Position numbers and translations under genes: made by a program. 64,000 nucleotides of DNA from Pseudomonas rhodesiae (GTDB taxonomy: Bacteria; Pseudomonadota; Gammaproteobacteria; Pseudomonadales; Pseudomonadaceae): NCBI RefSeq assembly GCF_007858255.1, contig NZ_VFEU01000004.1, forward strand, positions 248,001 through 312,000, read 5' to 3'. A model generated the notes under the pieces. That model was not told the origin of the DNA, did no database searches, and was given only the letters and a program-made list of their open reading frames with translations. This document shows positions 47,363 through 57,838 of the stretch, piece by piece. Every line of letters starts with the position of its first letter. Within the stretch, counting starts at the first letter, position 1.

Positions 47363-47608
47363 ATGCCGCTAAGTCCGTCCACTACGCGCTCACACAACCC
47401 GCCCTCCTACGCCGAAGCAACAAATCCTCGGAACCCGCCGCCCTATGAGCACCCTCCGAGCTATGCACAAGCAACAGGTACCCAACCTTCGGCCAGTAAT
47501 AGCCGTGCTCCATCCACACCGGCCACCAACCTGACGGCGAATAGAATCTCGCAGTATCACTCTATAAGCCAGGCCAATCGAGGCGTGAACTTCATGAGTG
47601 ACCATTAA
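47363..47608 (+). CDS. Orphan small proline-rich protein with three PPxY motifs
   Basis: The protein has 81 residues, with CGGAG 5 bases before the ATG. The N-terminus is Ser/Thr/Pro-rich (MPLSPSTTRSHN). Three PPxY motifs follow within 25 residues (PPSY, PPPY, PPSY), two of them in a repeated PPSYA(E/Q)AT unit. The rest is polar and Asn/Ser-rich, with no hydrophobic core, no signal peptide and no Cys. PPxY motifs bind WW domains, which are almost wholly eukaryotic. The gene lies in an AT-rich patch between hrpA and aceK. No family is recognised; that it is translated is inferred from the ribosome site and terminator. Confidence 0.55.
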   Translation: MPLSPSTTRSHNPPSYAEATNPRNPPPYEHPPSYAQATGTQPSASNSRAPSTPATNLTANRISQYHSISQANRGVNFMSDH

Positions 47609-47695
47609 CAAACGAAAGCCAAGAAGACTCACCTTTTCCATTCAATACTTTTAATACCCCATTAAAAACACAGCGTTTTATTTAGTTAAATAAAT

Positions 47696-47716
47696 AAGCA
47701 CTTTGTGCTTTTTTTG
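47696..47716 (+). terminator. Short rho-independent terminator after the PPxY gene
   Basis: AAGCAC and GTGCTT (6 pairs) enclose TTT and are followed by a T-run, 88 bases after the stop. It separates the two small orphan genes. Confidence 0.65.
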
Positions 47717-47742
47717 AAAAAACACTAATGCACTGATGCAAT
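47714..47742 (+). promoter_or_regulatory. Candidate sigma-70 promoter for the second orphan gene
   Basis: TTGAAA, 17 bases and TGCAAT lie about 60 bases before the ATG at 47802. The -35 matches 5 of 6 and the -10 matches 4 of 6 consensus bases. It starts inside the T-run of the preceding terminator. Confidence 0.45.
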
Positions 47743-47801
47743 CTCGAAACTTTATTCGACGCATTATTTACCAGTTACCAACAACAGTCATCGGAGTTTT
47801 T

Positions 47802-48212
47802 ATGCCTATAGATCGCATGTCTTCATCTCGTGTCGGAGGCTATGGACATTCATTTGCGGAAAAGCACCAACGCACGCCCGACAGCATGCCACAAGGCGCC
47901 TCGGCGTCGTCCTCCAGTTCGTGGAAAACCATAGAAACTTTAAAAAGTCTCCCCACCGACTTCCCTACGTCCAAATTCGGTCAAAGTCATGTTGACAAGC
48001 CTATAGGTTTGCTACAGAGAAAAATTGAACTACAGGACAAAGGGTATTCGACCAAGAATGTCGACAACGCATATAAAGAGTCGATGAATGACCTCTACCA
48101 GGCAACGGCTAAAGGCCAGAGCAGTTCGTCCAACGAAGTGGACAGAAATCGTTTGACTAACTGGAGCGACAGGGTACTGGAAACTAACAAAGACGTACCA
48201 TTCCTGAAGTAA
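47802..48212 (+). CDS. Orphan Ser-rich small protein of unknown function
   Basis: The protein has 136 residues from the ATG giving MPIDRMSSSRVGG; CGGAG lies 6 bases upstream, in the same CGGAGTTTnnATG context as the PPxY gene. An upstream in-frame ATG at 47736 lacks a ribosome site. The first 45 residues are polar and serine-rich and end in a run of six serines with an alanine before it. The rest is a hydrophilic, probably helical domain (KPIGLLQRKIELQDKG, NVDNAYKESMNDLYQ). There is no signal peptide and no Cys. Polar N-termini like this occur in type III secretion substrates, but no secretion genes are in the window. Unrecognised family; probably acquired. Confidence 0.6.
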   Translation: MPIDRMSSSRVGGYGHSFAEKHQRTPDSMPQGASASSSSSWKTIETLKSLPTDFPTSKFGQSHVDKPIGLLQRKIELQDKGYSTKNVDNAYKESMNDLYQATAKGQSSSSNEVDRNRLTNWSDRVLETNKDVPFLK

Positions 48213-48259
48213 ACTCAAGCGAACCGTTAGATATATCGACTTATAACTTGCATCACCTT

Positions 48260-48295
48260 GCTACTGGCATTTTTATAATTGCCAGTAGCTTTATT
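48260..48295 (+). terminator. Rho-independent terminator after the second orphan gene
   Basis: GCTACTGGCA and TGCCAGTAGC form a perfect 10-pair stem with an A/T loop, followed by TTTATT. It also lies before the 3' end of the convergent aceK. Confidence 0.8.
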
Positions 48296-48356
48296 CAGTG
48301 GGAACACTTCAGGGTGCGCTAAACCACAGTCACTGAGCGGTTCAAGACACCTCTCC

Positions 48357-50063
48357 TCACTTGCGTCGATACGGAAACACATCAATCACCTTCCCCGCCC
48401 GAATCGCCTCCTGCAGGCCCTTCCAATAATCCGCGTTGTACAACTCGCCATGCAGTTCGTTGAATAGCTTGCGCTGGTCGATGTCGGCAAACAGGAACGG
48501 CGGGAATTCCTCCGGGAACACGTCCAGCGGGCCGATGGAGTACCAGGGCTCGGAGGCCATTTCATCCTCGGGTGTACGCGGGGCGGGAATGTGGCGGAAG
48601 TTGGCCTCGGTGAGAAAGCAGATTTCGTCGTAGTCGTAGAACACCACGCGGCCGTGACGGGTGACGCCGAAGTTCTTGAGCAGCATGTCACCGGGGAAGA
48701 TATTCGCCGCCGCCAACTGTTTGATGGCCAGGCCGTAATCTTCCAGGGCTTCGCGTACCTGTGCGGGGTTGGCGTTTTCCAGGTAGAGGTTGAGCGGGGT
48801 CATGCGCCGTTCGGTCCAGCAGTGGCGGATCAGCACGGTGTCGCCTTCGACTTCGACAGTCCCGGCGGCCACGTCCAGCAGTTCGGCCAGGCAATCAGGG
48901 TCGAACTTGCTCAAGGGAAAGCGAAAATCGGCGAATTCCTGGGTATCGGCCATGCGCCCCACACGGTCGACGCTTTTAACCAGGCGGTACTTTTCGATCA
49001 CGGTGGCGCGGTTGACGTTTTTCGACGGTGAGAAACGGTCCTTGATGATCTTGAACACGGTGTTGAAGCCCGGCAGGGTGAACACGCTCATGACCATGCC
49101 GCGCACGCCGGGGGCCATGATGAACCGGTCGTCCGTGGTAGCCAGGTGGTTGATCAGCGCGCGGTAGAACTCCGACTTGCCGTGCTTATAGAAACCGATG
49201 GACGTGTACAACTCGGCAATGTGCTTGCCCGGCAGGATGCGCTTGAGAAACCCGATGAACTCCGCCGGCACCGGCACATCCACCATGAAGTAGGAGCGGG
49301 TGAACGAGAAGATGATCGACACCTCGGCCTCATCGGTGATCAGCGCATCAATGCGGATACCCTGCCCTTCGCGGTGCAGCAGCGGAATAACCAGCGGCCA
49401 TTGCTCATCGCGGGTATAGATGCGCCCGACCAGGTAGGCCCCTTTATTGCGGTAGAGCACCGAGGAAAACAGCTCGACTTTGAGGTCCGGGTCTTTGCAC
49501 ACCCAATCCGGCAGGTTTTCCCGCAGTTGGGCTTCGAGCCGGCGCAAGTCGGCCGCCAGGTCGGCGTAGGGCTCGCTGAAGCGGTAGTCCTCGACGATCT
49601 GCGCGAGCATCTCGGCAATCTGCCCGGCCGGCGCGTAGACACGGGTTTGCGCCGCCCGCGCGCGACGCAGGCTGGGCCGGGTGGTGTGGATAAACATGCA
49701 GCCGTCGCTGATCAGGTCGTGGCTGAACAGGCCGCAGAAGATCGAGTTGTACCAGGTCTCGGACAATTCATCGTCGAAACGCAGGTCGATCAGGCCGATA
49801 TAGGCGCTTTTCACCAAAGGCCATAGGTCGATGTCCAGCAAATCGGCGGCCTCGAACCCCGCGCGCAGCCGCGTGGTGACTTCGCCGACCTTTTCTTCAT
49901 ACAGGTTGATCCGCGCCGCCGATGCCGCCTGGCCCAGCTGCCATTGGGCCTTTTCGAAACGCTCGCGCGCACCATCGGTGATCTGGCGAAAGTGTTCGCG
50001 GTAGTCATCGAAGCCCTCAAGGATGGTGCGGGCGATGGCAAGGGCGGACGTGGGCTGCGACAT
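48357..50063 (-). CDS. aceK: Isocitrate dehydrogenase kinase/phosphatase
   Basis: The protein has 568 residues, the usual AceK length. An N-terminal regulatory domain (about 1-310) contains [21 protein letters not shown]. The kinase-like catalytic domain has [22 protein letters not shown], the [30 protein letters not shown] loop and the late DVFPEEF. It phosphorylates isocitrate dehydrogenase to send carbon into the glyoxylate shunt and dephosphorylates it again. It is separate from aceA/aceB here, as usual in pseudomonads. Confidence 0.96.
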   Translation of the reverse strand: MSQPTSALAIARTILEGFDDYREHFRQITDGARERFEKAQWQLGQAASAARINLYEEKVGEVTTRLRAGFEAADLLDIDLWPLVKSAYIGLIDLRFDDELSETWYNSIFCGLFSHDLISDGCMFIHTTRPSLRRARAAQTRVYAPAGQIAEMLAQIVEDYRFSEPYADLAADLRRLEAQLRENLPDWVCKDPDLKVELFSSVLYRNKGAYLVGRIYTRDEQWPLVIPLLHREGQGIRIDALITDEAEVSIIFSFTRSYFMVDVPVPAEFIGFLKRILPGKHIAELYTSIGFYKHGKSEFYRALINHLATTDDRFIMAPGVRGMVMSVFTLPGFNTVFKIIKDRFSPSKNVNRATVIEKYRLVKSVDRVGRMADTQEFADFRFPLSKFDPDCLAELLDVAAGTVEVEGDTVLIRHCWTERRMTPLNLYLENANPAQVREALEDYGLAIKQLAAANIFPGDMLLKNFGVTRHGRVVFYDYDEICFLTEANFRHIPAPRTPEDEMASEPWYSIGPLDVFPEEFPPFLFADIDQRKLFNELHGELYNADYWKGLQEAIRAGKVIDVFPYRRK

Positions 50064-50452
50064 GCGGGAAACCTCGAACGGGCATCGGGAAGCCCTGAGC
50101 TTAGCCAGTGCGGGAACCCAGGAGAAGAAGGATTTTCGGCGCGCCGTTCTACAGCCTTGTCAACTTTGTACATTAATTTGCAATTTTTATAAGTCGACCG
50201 GATGGTCAACTAACGCACTAGAAACGTGCAACGCGTCATTCGCCTGAGCCTCTCACAGCGTGGCCTGGCGCTTGAATCCAAGAAAAAGGCGCCTATCGCC
50301 AGCCCCCGACACAAAATTCGATTTTGGATCCAACTAAGGGAAACCCTGATTACCACCTTGATGGCACTTTGATATACAGCGCGCCCTTTCCCACCCTGAC
50401 AAGGCCATAGGCCGATGCGGGAAGAGGTTCTAATCGTCCAAGGAGCATTGAG
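50064..50452. other. Intergenic region between divergent aceK and chemoreceptor gene
   Basis: About 390 bases. The part near 50158-50215 is AT-rich and is the likely aceK promoter region on the minus strand. A second AT-rich stretch at 50310-50385 probably drives the chemoreceptor. I find no clean promoter hexamers, no ORF, no RNA gene and no repeat. Confidence 0.5.
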
Positions 50453-52078
50453 ATGTCATTGAGGAACATGAGAATCGGTATGCGCGCCGGTCTGAGTTTT
50501 GCCGCGTTGGCCAGTTTGCTGGTGATGGTGGGGCTGTTTGGCCTGGGCCAGATGGCCAAGCTGCGTGAAAGCGCGCTGGTGATTGAGCAAACGTGGATGC
50601 CCAGCATCGAGAACATTCACGACAGTGCGGCCCTGGTGGCCACTATCCGCTTGGAGTCCCTGCGCCTGGTAAGCACCGACGAATCTCGCGTGCGTGACAC
50701 CAGCAGAGCAGTGATCAGCCGCACCAGCGATGAACTGCAAAAGCTGCTCGACCGGCATGAAACCCTGCTGAGCAACGACGCCGAACGCGACCTGCTCAAG
50801 ACCCTCAAAGGCCACGTAACCACCTACCTCGCCATCGTCGCGCAAATGATCGCGCTGGTGGACCAGGACCAACAGCAGGAAGCCCTCGACTTGCTAGTCG
50901 GTCGCCTCGCGCCCCAGGGCGGCGTGCTGAGCCAGAGCCTGGAAAACCTGATTGTGTTCAACCAGAACGGCGTCGAAGCCGCTGCCGATTCGGCCGCGCA
51001 GCTGTATGGGAGCGCGCAGTGGGTGGTCGGCCTGATTATCGTGGTCGCACTGATCGCTACCCTCCTGCTGGCGTGGTTGCTCACCCGCAGCATCACCGTG
51101 CCGATCGGCCAGGCGCTGGGGGTGGCCCGCACCATCGCCAACGGCGACCTGAGCCAGCCCATCACCGTCAGCGGCAAGGACGAAGCAGCTCAGCTACTGA
51201 CCGCCCTGGCCAGTATGCAAGCACAGTTGCAGGGCACCATTCGTGGAATCAGCGAATCGGCCCGGCAACTGGCCTCGGCCGCCGAGGAGATGAGCTCGGT
51301 GATGGATCAGAGCACACGCGGCTTGCAGGCCCAGAACGACGAAATCGAGCAAGCCGCGACCGCCGTCAACCAAATGAGCGCGGCCGTCGACGAGGTAGCG
51401 GGCAATGCGGTGTCCAGCGCCGAGGCGTCCCAGGCCTCCGACGAAGACAGCAAACATGGCCACTACCAGATCAGTGAAACCATCAGCTCAATCCAGAACC
51501 TAGTGGACGAAGTGCTCGGCGCCTCGAATAAAGCCGAGGGCTTGGCGCTACAGGCCCAGGACATCAGCAAGGTGCTTGAGGTGATACGGGGCATTGCCGG
51601 GCAGACCAACTTGCTGGCGCTGAATGCGGCGATTGAAGCGGCGCGCGCAGGCGAGGCCGGGCGGGGCTTTGCGGTGGTCGCCGATGAGGTGCGTTCATTG
51701 GCGCAGCGCACCCAGGACTCCACCGAAGAAATCGAGCAGATGATCAGCGGCATCCAGCAAGGCACCCAAGCCACCGTTGACGCACTCAACAGCAGCGCCG
51801 AGCACGCCGGCCAGACTCTGCAGCGGGCCAACAGCGCCGGCAGCGCGCTGGAAAAGATCACCGCCGCCATTTCGCAGATCAGCCAGCGCAATCTGGTGAT
51901 CGCCAGCGCCGCCGAGCAGCAGGCGCTGGTGGCGCGCGAGGTCGACCGCAGCCTGGTCAATATCCGCGACCTGTCCACCCAGACCGCCGCCGGTGCCACC
52001 CAGACATCGGCCGCCAGTCAAGAGCTGTCGCGCCTGGCGGTGGACCTCAATGGCATGGTGCTGCGCTTCGTCGTGTAA
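50453..52078 (+). CDS. Methyl-accepting chemotaxis protein, 4-helix-bundle sensor type
   Basis: The protein has 541 residues, with AAGGAGC before the ATG. A membrane helix at about 12-32 and another at about 188-210 enclose a helical periplasmic sensor typical of 4HB_MCP. A HAMP domain (about 212-265, [22 protein letters not shown]) and the long cytoplasmic signalling coil follow. The coil hairpin tip [43 protein letters not shown] binds CheA/CheW. The ligand is not predictable. It is monocistronic. Confidence 0.94.
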   Translation: MSLRNMRIGMRAGLSFAALASLLVMVGLFGLGQMAKLRESALVIEQTWMPSIENIHDSAALVATIRLESLRLVSTDESRVRDTSRAVISRTSDELQKLLDRHETLLSNDAERDLLKTLKGHVTTYLAIVAQMIALVDQDQQQEALDLLVGRLAPQGGVLSQSLENLIVFNQNGVEAAADSAAQLYGSAQWVVGLIIVVALIATLLLAWLLTRSITVPIGQALGVARTIANGDLSQPITVSGKDEAAQLLTALASMQAQLQGTIRGISESARQLASAAEEMSSVMDQSTRGLQAQNDEIEQAATAVNQMSAAVDEVAGNAVSSAEASQASDEDSKHGHYQISETISSIQNLVDEVLGASNKAEGLALQAQDISKVLEVIRGIAGQTNLLALNAAIEAARAGEAGRGFAVVADEVRSLAQRTQDSTEEIEQMISGIQQGTQATVDALNSSAEHAGQTLQRANSAGSALEKITAAISQISQRNLVIASAAEQQALVAREVDRSLVNIRDLSTQTAAGATQTSAASQELSRLAVDLNGMVLRFVV

Positions 52079-52143
52079 TCAGGGATTGTGTCGCGCAGGG
52101 CGCTGGGCAACACTCGCCGGCTTATTCGCGTAGGAAGTTTTCC

Positions 52144-53040
52144 GTGAGACCTGTCGACACCCTCTACCTGCTGGGACTGGCCGCTATCTGGGGCGCGAGT
52201 TTCTTGTTTATGCGCATCATTGCGCCGGAAATCGGTACGCTGCCCACCGCGTTCTTCCGCGTATCGATCGCCGCCGCCGGCTTGCTGGTGATGCTGGCCG
52301 TGATGCGGGTGAAATGGGATTTCCAGGGTAAATTCAGAACCGTCCTGCTGCTGGGGGTGATCAATTCCGGAATCCCCGCCACCATGTACTCGGTGGCCGC
52401 CCAAGTGCTGCCGGCCGGCTATTCGGCGATTTTCAACGCCACCACGCCGCTGATGGGCGTGTTGATCGGCGGGTTGTTCTTCAGCGAACGCCTGACCCCG
52501 TCGAAAATCGCCGGCGTGTGCCTGGGCCTGCTGGGCGTGGCCGTACTGACCCGCGCCGGGCCGGTGGCATTCGACCTGCCCCTGCTGATGGGTGCCCTCG
52601 CCTGCCTGCTGGCCACCACCTGCTATGGCTTTGCCGGGTTCCTGGCACGCCGCTGGCTGGATCGACGCGGCGGCCTGGACAGCCGCCTCGCCGCTCTAGG
52701 CAGCATGCTCGGCGCGACCTTGTTTCTACTGCCCTTCTTCGCCATCAGTGCCCTATATCAGCCACCGGCCAGTTGGGGCGGTTGGCAGGTCTGGGCGTCG
52801 CTGCTGGGGCTCGGGTTGGTGTGTACGGCGTTTGCCTACGTGCTGTACTTCCGCTTGCTGACGGCCATCGGGCCGGTGCGCTCGATGACCACCACATTCC
52901 TGATCCCGCCGTTTGGCGTGCTGTGGGGCGCCTTATTGCTGGATGAGCCGCTGTCCATGGCTCATCTATATGGTGGGGTGTTGATCGCGGGCGCGCTGTG
53001 GCTGGTATTACGGGTAGGGAAACTGGCCAAGACCTTGTAG
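52144..53040 (+). CDS. DMT (EamA) family transporter
   Basis: The protein has 298 residues from GTG with AGGAAG 7 bases upstream. Ten hydrophobic segments form two EamA repeats: LGLAAIWGASFLFMRIIAPEIG at the start and GLVCTAFAYVLYFRLLTAIGPVRSMTTTFLIPPFGVLWG in the second half. It is of the RhaT/EamA exporter type; substrate unknown. It lies 66 bases after the chemoreceptor gene on the same strand, but a shared function is not evident. Confidence 0.87.
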   Translation: MRPVDTLYLLGLAAIWGASFLFMRIIAPEIGTLPTAFFRVSIAAAGLLVMLAVMRVKWDFQGKFRTVLLLGVINSGIPATMYSVAAQVLPAGYSAIFNATTPLMGVLIGGLFFSERLTPSKIAGVCLGLLGVAVLTRAGPVAFDLPLLMGALACLLATTCYGFAGFLARRWLDRRGGLDSRLAALGSMLGATLFLLPFFAISALYQPPASWGGWQVWASLLGLGLVCTAFAYVLYFRLLTAIGPVRSMTTTFLIPPFGVLWGALLLDEPLSMAHLYGGVLIAGALWLVLRVGKLAKTL

Positions 53041-53108
53041 GCAGGTTTCATGCGGGGAGCCAGGGACGGTCGTTATACTGCCGCCCGGTATTTTCAAGGA
53101 TTCCCCCC

Positions 53109-53900
53109 ATGCTGACCCTGCCCTGGCTGTACCTGGCACTGCTTTCCATCGGCTATGTAATGGCCCTGGTTTACGGACAATTGGGTGCACTGGCGTTGGT
53201 GTCAGTCGCCCTGCTGCTGGTCGCCGGCTATGCCGTGCGCCAACAACACACACCCTGGGCGCGCTACCTGGGCCACGGCCTGTTTATCGTATTGGCGCTG
53301 GGCCTGGCGATGCATTGGTTGCCGGGCTTCTATAACGGCCGCGGGATCGACCCGCAACGCTTCACCCCCGATGCAGTGCCGTTCTCGATGTACCTGAATC
53401 AGGACAAACCTCTGATCGGCTTCTGGCTGCTACTGGCCTGCCCCTGGATCGTGGCGCGGCGCGCGTTGCGCCTGTCGATCTGTGTCACCGCCCTGGCCTT
53501 GACCCTCACCGCCATCGCGGCCCTGGGCGGCGCGGCGCTGCTTGGCATCATCAGTTGGGCACCGAAATGGCCGGATCCGGCGTGGCTGTGGGTGCTCAAT
53601 AATCTGCTGTTGGTCACGCTGGTGGAAGAAGCGCTGTTCCGTGGCTACATTCAAGGCGGCTTGAGCCGGCGCTTCAAGCACCTGCCTTATGGCGACAACC
53701 TCGCGCTGTTGTTGGCGTCGCTGCTATTTGGCCTTGTGCACCTGGGGGCGGGGTGGCACTGGGTGCTGCTGGCGAGCATTGCCGGGGTCGGTTACGGCTT
53801 GGCATACCGGTTTGGCGGCCTCGGGGCGGCGATTGCCACGCACTTTGGCTTGAACCTGCTTCACTTCGGCTTGTTTACGTATCCGATGCTGGCCGGTTGA
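53109..53900 (+). CDS. CPBP family intramembrane metalloprotease
   Basis: The protein has 263 residues and about eight membrane segments. The Abi/CPBP motifs are complete: EEALFRG (EExxxR) near residue 179, FGLVHLG with His near residue 210, and HFGLNLLHF (HxxxN type) near the end. These are Rce1-like glutamate proteases in the membrane. Targets are unknown. AAGGA stands before the ATG in CCCCCCATG context. Confidence 0.88.
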   Translation: MLTLPWLYLALLSIGYVMALVYGQLGALALVSVALLLVAGYAVRQQHTPWARYLGHGLFIVLALGLAMHWLPGFYNGRGIDPQRFTPDAVPFSMYLNQDKPLIGFWLLLACPWIVARRALRLSICVTALALTLTAIAALGGAALLGIISWAPKWPDPAWLWVLNNLLLVTLVEEALFRGYIQGGLSRRFKHLPYGDNLALLLASLLFGLVHLGAGWHWVLLASIAGVGYGLAYRFGGLGAAIATHFGLNLLHFGLFTYPMLAG

Positions 53901-53973
53901 TTGTTGCAAAAATAAGTTAAATAAACCCCCGTGCCGGTCGATACCCCCTGAAAGCCTTGCGGATTGAACAATC

Positions 53974-55539
53974 ATGCGTAATAACCAGCCCGTTACCCAG
54001 CGCGAACGTACCTTCCCCGCTCAGCAACGGTTGATCTCCACCACGGATGCCAAGGGCGTGATCACTTACTGCAACGACGCGTTTGTCGAGATCAGTGGGT
54101 TCAGCCGTGAAGAACTGCTGCGCGCGCCGCACAACCTGGTACGTCACCCGGATGTTCCGGCGGCAGTGTTCGCGCACATGTGGACGACGCTCAAACAAGG
54201 CTTGCCATGGATGGGCATTGTCAAGAACCGCTGCAAGACCGGCGATCATTACTGGGTGAACGCCTATGTAACGCCGATTTTCGATGGCAACCAGGTGGTC
54301 GGCTACGAATCGGTGCGGGTCAAACCCACCGCCGAGCAGATCCGCCGGGCCGAAGCGCTCTACCAACGCATCAACCAGGGCAAGTCGGCGATTCCACGGC
54401 GCGACAAGTGGCTACCGGTGCTACAGGACTGGGTGCCTTTTATTCTGGTGAGCCAGTTGAGCTTTATGATCGGGGCCTGGCTTAACTCCCACTGGGGTTT
54501 TGCCTTGGCCGCGGCGCTGTCGGTGCCTTTGGGCCTGCTGGGCCTGAGCTGGCAACAGCGCGGCCTCAAGCGCCTGCTGCGCCTGGCCGAGCAGACCACG
54601 TCCGACCCGTTGATCGCGCAGATGTACACCGACAGCCGTGGCGCCCAGGCACGCCTGGAGATGTCGATCCTCAGCCAGGAGGCGCGTCTGAGGACGTGTC
54701 TGACCCGCTTGCAGGACACTGCCGAGCACCTCAACGATCAGGCGTCGCAGTCCAATACCCTGGCGCATAACAGCTCCAGCAGCCTGGAACGCCAGCGCGT
54801 CGAAACCGAGCAAGTGGCCACCGCCGTCAACCAGATGGCCGCGACCACCCAGGAAGTGGCCAGCCACGTGCAGCGCACCGCCGATGCCACGCAGGAAGCC
54901 AATCGCCTGACCGGTCGCGGCCGCGATATCGCCGGGGAAACCCGCGAGGCGATTCAGCGCTTGTCCACCGCCGTGGGTGAAACCGGTGTCACCGTGACCC
55001 AACTGGCCAAGGACAGCGATGAAATCGGTGGCGTGGTCGATGTGATCAAAGGCATTGCCGACCAGACCAACCTGCTGGCGCTGAACGCCGCCATTGAAGC
55101 GGCGCGTGCCGGTGAAATGGGTCGAGGCTTTGCCGTAGTGGCCGACGAGGTTCGCCAACTGGCGCAACGTACCGCCGAGTCTACCGGGCAGATCCATACC
55201 TTGATCGCCAAGCTGCAACAAACCGCCAGCGCGGCCGTGCAGACCATGGATGCCGGGCATCGCCAGGCCGAAGAAGGCGTGGCACGGGTAATGGAAGCGG
55301 ATCAGGCGCTGGTGGGCATCAGCGAAGCGGTGGCGCACATCACCGATATGACCAGCCAGATCGCCGCCGCGACCGAGGAGCAAAGCTCGGTGGCTGAGGA
55401 GATCAGCCGCAATATCAGCACCATTGCACTGCTGGCCGATCAAACCTCGGAACAGGCACTGAACTCGGCGCAATTGAGTGAAGACCTGACCCACACAGCT
55501 AATAGCCAGTATTCCTTGGTCGAACGTTTCAACCGATAG
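53974..55539 (+). CDS. aer: Aerotaxis receptor Aer
   Basis: The protein has 521 residues. A PAS domain at about 20-115 ([28 protein letters not shown], then [18 protein letters not shown] and [13 protein letters not shown]) is of the FAD-binding Aer kind. A hydrophobic hairpin at about 150-195 anchors it in the inner membrane. The signalling coil ends with [38 protein letters not shown] at its tip. It senses redox state of the respiratory chain through FAD. Its position a short way before the cbb3 operons equals P. aeruginosa PA1561 (aer). Confidence 0.92.
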   Translation: MRNNQPVTQRERTFPAQQRLISTTDAKGVITYCNDAFVEISGFSREELLRAPHNLVRHPDVPAAVFAHMWTTLKQGLPWMGIVKNRCKTGDHYWVNAYVTPIFDGNQVVGYESVRVKPTAEQIRRAEALYQRINQGKSAIPRRDKWLPVLQDWVPFILVSQLSFMIGAWLNSHWGFALAAALSVPLGLLGLSWQQRGLKRLLRLAEQTTSDPLIAQMYTDSRGAQARLEMSILSQEARLRTCLTRLQDTAEHLNDQASQSNTLAHNSSSSLERQRVETEQVATAVNQMAATTQEVASHVQRTADATQEANRLTGRGRDIAGETREAIQRLSTAVGETGVTVTQLAKDSDEIGGVVDVIKGIADQTNLLALNAAIEAARAGEMGRGFAVVADEVRQLAQRTAESTGQIHTLIAKLQQTASAAVQTMDAGHRQAEEGVARVMEADQALVGISEAVAHITDMTSQIAAATEEQSSVAEEISRNISTIALLADQTSEQALNSAQLSEDLTHTANSQYSLVERFNR

Positions 55540-55545
55540 ACCGCT

Positions 55546-55627
55546 ATCGGGAGCAAGCCCCCTCCCACAGTTAACCGCGTACATCCCTTGGAATGCGGTC
55601 GAATGTGGGAGGGGGCTTGCTCCCGAT
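55546..55627. repeat. REPIN: inverted pair of REP palindromes
   Basis: A 24-base arm (ATCGGGAGCAAGCCCCC start, 55546-55569) and its perfect reverse complement (55604-55627) are separated by 34 bases. This is the classical fluorescent-pseudomonad REP doublet. It lies between the convergent aer and alpha/beta hydrolase genes and could act as a transcript 3' barrier. Confidence 0.88.
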
Positions 55628-55632
55628 TGGCC

Positions 55633-56325
55633 CTAACAGACGCTGAGAAACTCAGCCACCTGCACGGCCGCAGCCTCCAAATGCTGCTCATGCGTAAACC
55701 CCGAAGCCTTCAACGGCTTCAAGTCATGGTCCCCCGCCTCCAGCCACATTACCTCGATGCTCGGCGATAACGCATAACGCTCCACCGCGGCCCGATTGCC
55801 CAGGGCATCGCGCTCACCTTGCACGATCAAGGCCAGGGTCTTCAGCTCGGCCAAATGTTCGACCCGAGGCTTCTGCGGCTTGCCCACCGCATAAAACGGA
55901 TACCCCAGGCACACCAACCCATCGGCGCCCAGTTCGTCGGCCACCAGACTGGCCATGCGCCCGCCCATGGACTTGCCACCGATGGCCACAGACCCAGCGA
56001 CATGACGCCGCACCTCGGCATACACCTCACGCCAGGCCTGCAGCAGTTTCGGTGCCGGGTTGGGTGGGCGTTTGCCGCCGTCGAGCCGGCGCTGAGCCAT
56101 ATAGGGAAACTCGAAGCGCAACACGTTCACGCCTTGTGCGGCAAGGCGTGCAGCCATGTCGTTCATAAAGGTCGAGTCCATTGGCGCGCCGGCGCCGTGG
56201 GCCAGGATAAGCGTGATCGGCCCGCCCGAAGGCGCGTTGGACGCGACATCCCACAACCAGCCATGTTCCCGCGCACACTGCGCCCATTGATCCCCGTCAA
56301 TACTGGCCTTGTGCTCTTTGCCCAT
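55633..56325 (-). CDS. Alpha/beta hydrolase of the KANL3/TEX30-like family
   Basis: The protein has 230 residues. The early strand-loop ITLILAHGAGAPMDSTFMNDMAARLAAQG, the nucleophile elbow GGKSMGGRMAS (Ser near residue 118), the acid in VQGERDALG and the histidine in EAGDHDLKPLK form a full triad. It is of the dienelactone-hydrolase-like family with LGYPFYAVGKP. The substrate is unknown. It is divergent from ccoN1, 78 bases apart. Confidence 0.87.
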   Translation of the reverse strand: MGKEHKASIDGDQWAQCAREHGWLWDVASNAPSGGPITLILAHGAGAPMDSTFMNDMAARLAAQGVNVLRFEFPYMAQRRLDGGKRPPNPAPKLLQAWREVYAEVRRHVAGSVAIGGKSMGGRMASLVADELGADGLVCLGYPFYAVGKPQKPRVEHLAELKTLALIVQGERDALGNRAAVERYALSPSIEVMWLEAGDHDLKPLKASGFTHEQHLEAAAVQVAEFLSVC

Positions 56326-56403
56326 GCTTGCCTCGCTATTTAGTCTGCCTATAACTCCAGCCCAAGTGCCGCTCGGCTTGGGTTGAACCGTGGATGGGGA
56401 ACC

Positions 56404-57828
56404 ATGAACACTACATTAAGTACCGCCTATAACTACAAGGTGGTCCGCCAATTCGCCATTATGACGGTGGTGTGGGGCATCGTCGGCATGGGGCTCGGGG
56501 TTTTTCTCGCCGCCCAATTGGTTTGGCCCGCGCTCAACTTCGATTTGCCCTGGACCAGCTTTGGCCGTTTACGCCCACTGCATACCAACGCGGTGATCTT
56601 CGCGTTCGGTGGCTGTGCGCTATTCGCCAGCTCCTTCTACTCGGTGCAGCGCACCTGCCAGACCCAGCTGTTCGCGCCGAAACTCGCCGCGTTCTGCTTC
56701 TGGGGCTGGCAACTGGTGATCCTGCTCGCCGCAATCACCCTGCCGCTGGGCTACACCAGTTCCAAGGAATACGCCGAGCTGGAATGGCCGATCGACATCT
56801 TGATCACCATCGTCTGGGTGGCCTACGCCATTGTGTTCTTCGGCACCGTGGCCAAGCGCAACACCAAGCACATCTACGTCGGTAACTGGTTCTTCGGTGC
56901 GTTCATCATCACCGTGGCCATCCTGCATATCGTCAACAACCTGGAAATCCCGGTCAGCCTGACCAAGTCCTACTCGCTGTACGGCGGTGCGACGGATGCC
57001 ATGGTGCAGTGGTGGTATGGGCACAACGCGGTAGGCTTTTTCCTCACCGCCGGTTTCCTCGGCATGATGTATTACTTCGTGCCCAAGCAAGCCGAGCGTC
57101 CGGTGTACTCCTATCGCCTGTCCATCGTGCACTTCTGGGCGCTGATCACCCTGTACATCTGGGCCGGTCCGCACCACCTGCACTACACCGCACTGCCGGA
57201 CTGGGCACAGTCCCTGGGCATGGTGATGTCGCTGGTTCTGCTGGCGCCAAGCTGGGGCGGCATGATCAACGGCATGATGACCCTCTCGGGCGCCTGGCAT
57301 AAATTGCGCAGCGACCCGATCCTGCGCTTCCTGGTGGTGTCCCTGGCGTTCTACGGCATGTCGACCTTCGAAGGTCCGATGATGGCGATCAAGACCGTCA
57401 ACTCGCTCTCCCACTACACCGACTGGACCATCGGCCACGTACACGCCGGCGCCCTCGGTTGGGTGGCGATGATCTCCATCGGCGCGCTGTATCACATGAT
57501 CCCGAAAGTCTTCGGCCGCGAGCAGATGTACAGCCTTGGCCTGATCAACGCGCACTTCTGGCTGGCCACCATCGGCACCGTGCTCTACATCGCTTCGATG
57601 TGGGTCAACGGCATCGCCCAGGGCCTGATGTGGCGTGCGATCAACGACGACGGCACCTTGACCTACTCCTTCGTCGAGACCCTGGTGGCCAGCCACCCAG
57701 GCTTCATCGTGCGGCTGGTGGGCGGCGCGGTGTTCCTCAGCGGCATGTTGCTGATGGCTTACAACACATGGCGCACCGTGCGCTCGGCACAACCTGTCGA
57801 AGCCGCCCCTGTCGCGCAGATGGCCTGA
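56404..57828 (+). CDS. ccoN1: cbb3-type cytochrome c oxidase subunit I, copy 1
   Basis: The protein has 474 residues and 12 membrane helices. Heme ligands are seen as His in [13 protein letters not shown], in [11 protein letters not shown], in the CuB pair of GPHHLHYTA, and in [14 protein letters not shown]. It reduces O2 to water at a heme b3/CuB centre in the inner membrane and pumps protons. The start ATG at 56404 follows GTGGATGGGGAACC. The operon continues ccoO1-Q1-P1. No Anr box is seen in the 78-base upstream gap, in line with constitutive expression of cco1 in P. aeruginosa. Confidence 0.96.
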
Positions 57829-57838
57829 GGAGTCAGTG

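Noticed and set aside
50392..50418. FliA (sigma-28) promoter before the chemoreceptor gene, from GCCGAT at 50411
   Set aside because: The -35 position reads CACCCTGA, not TAAAGTTT-like, so the match is only half a site.
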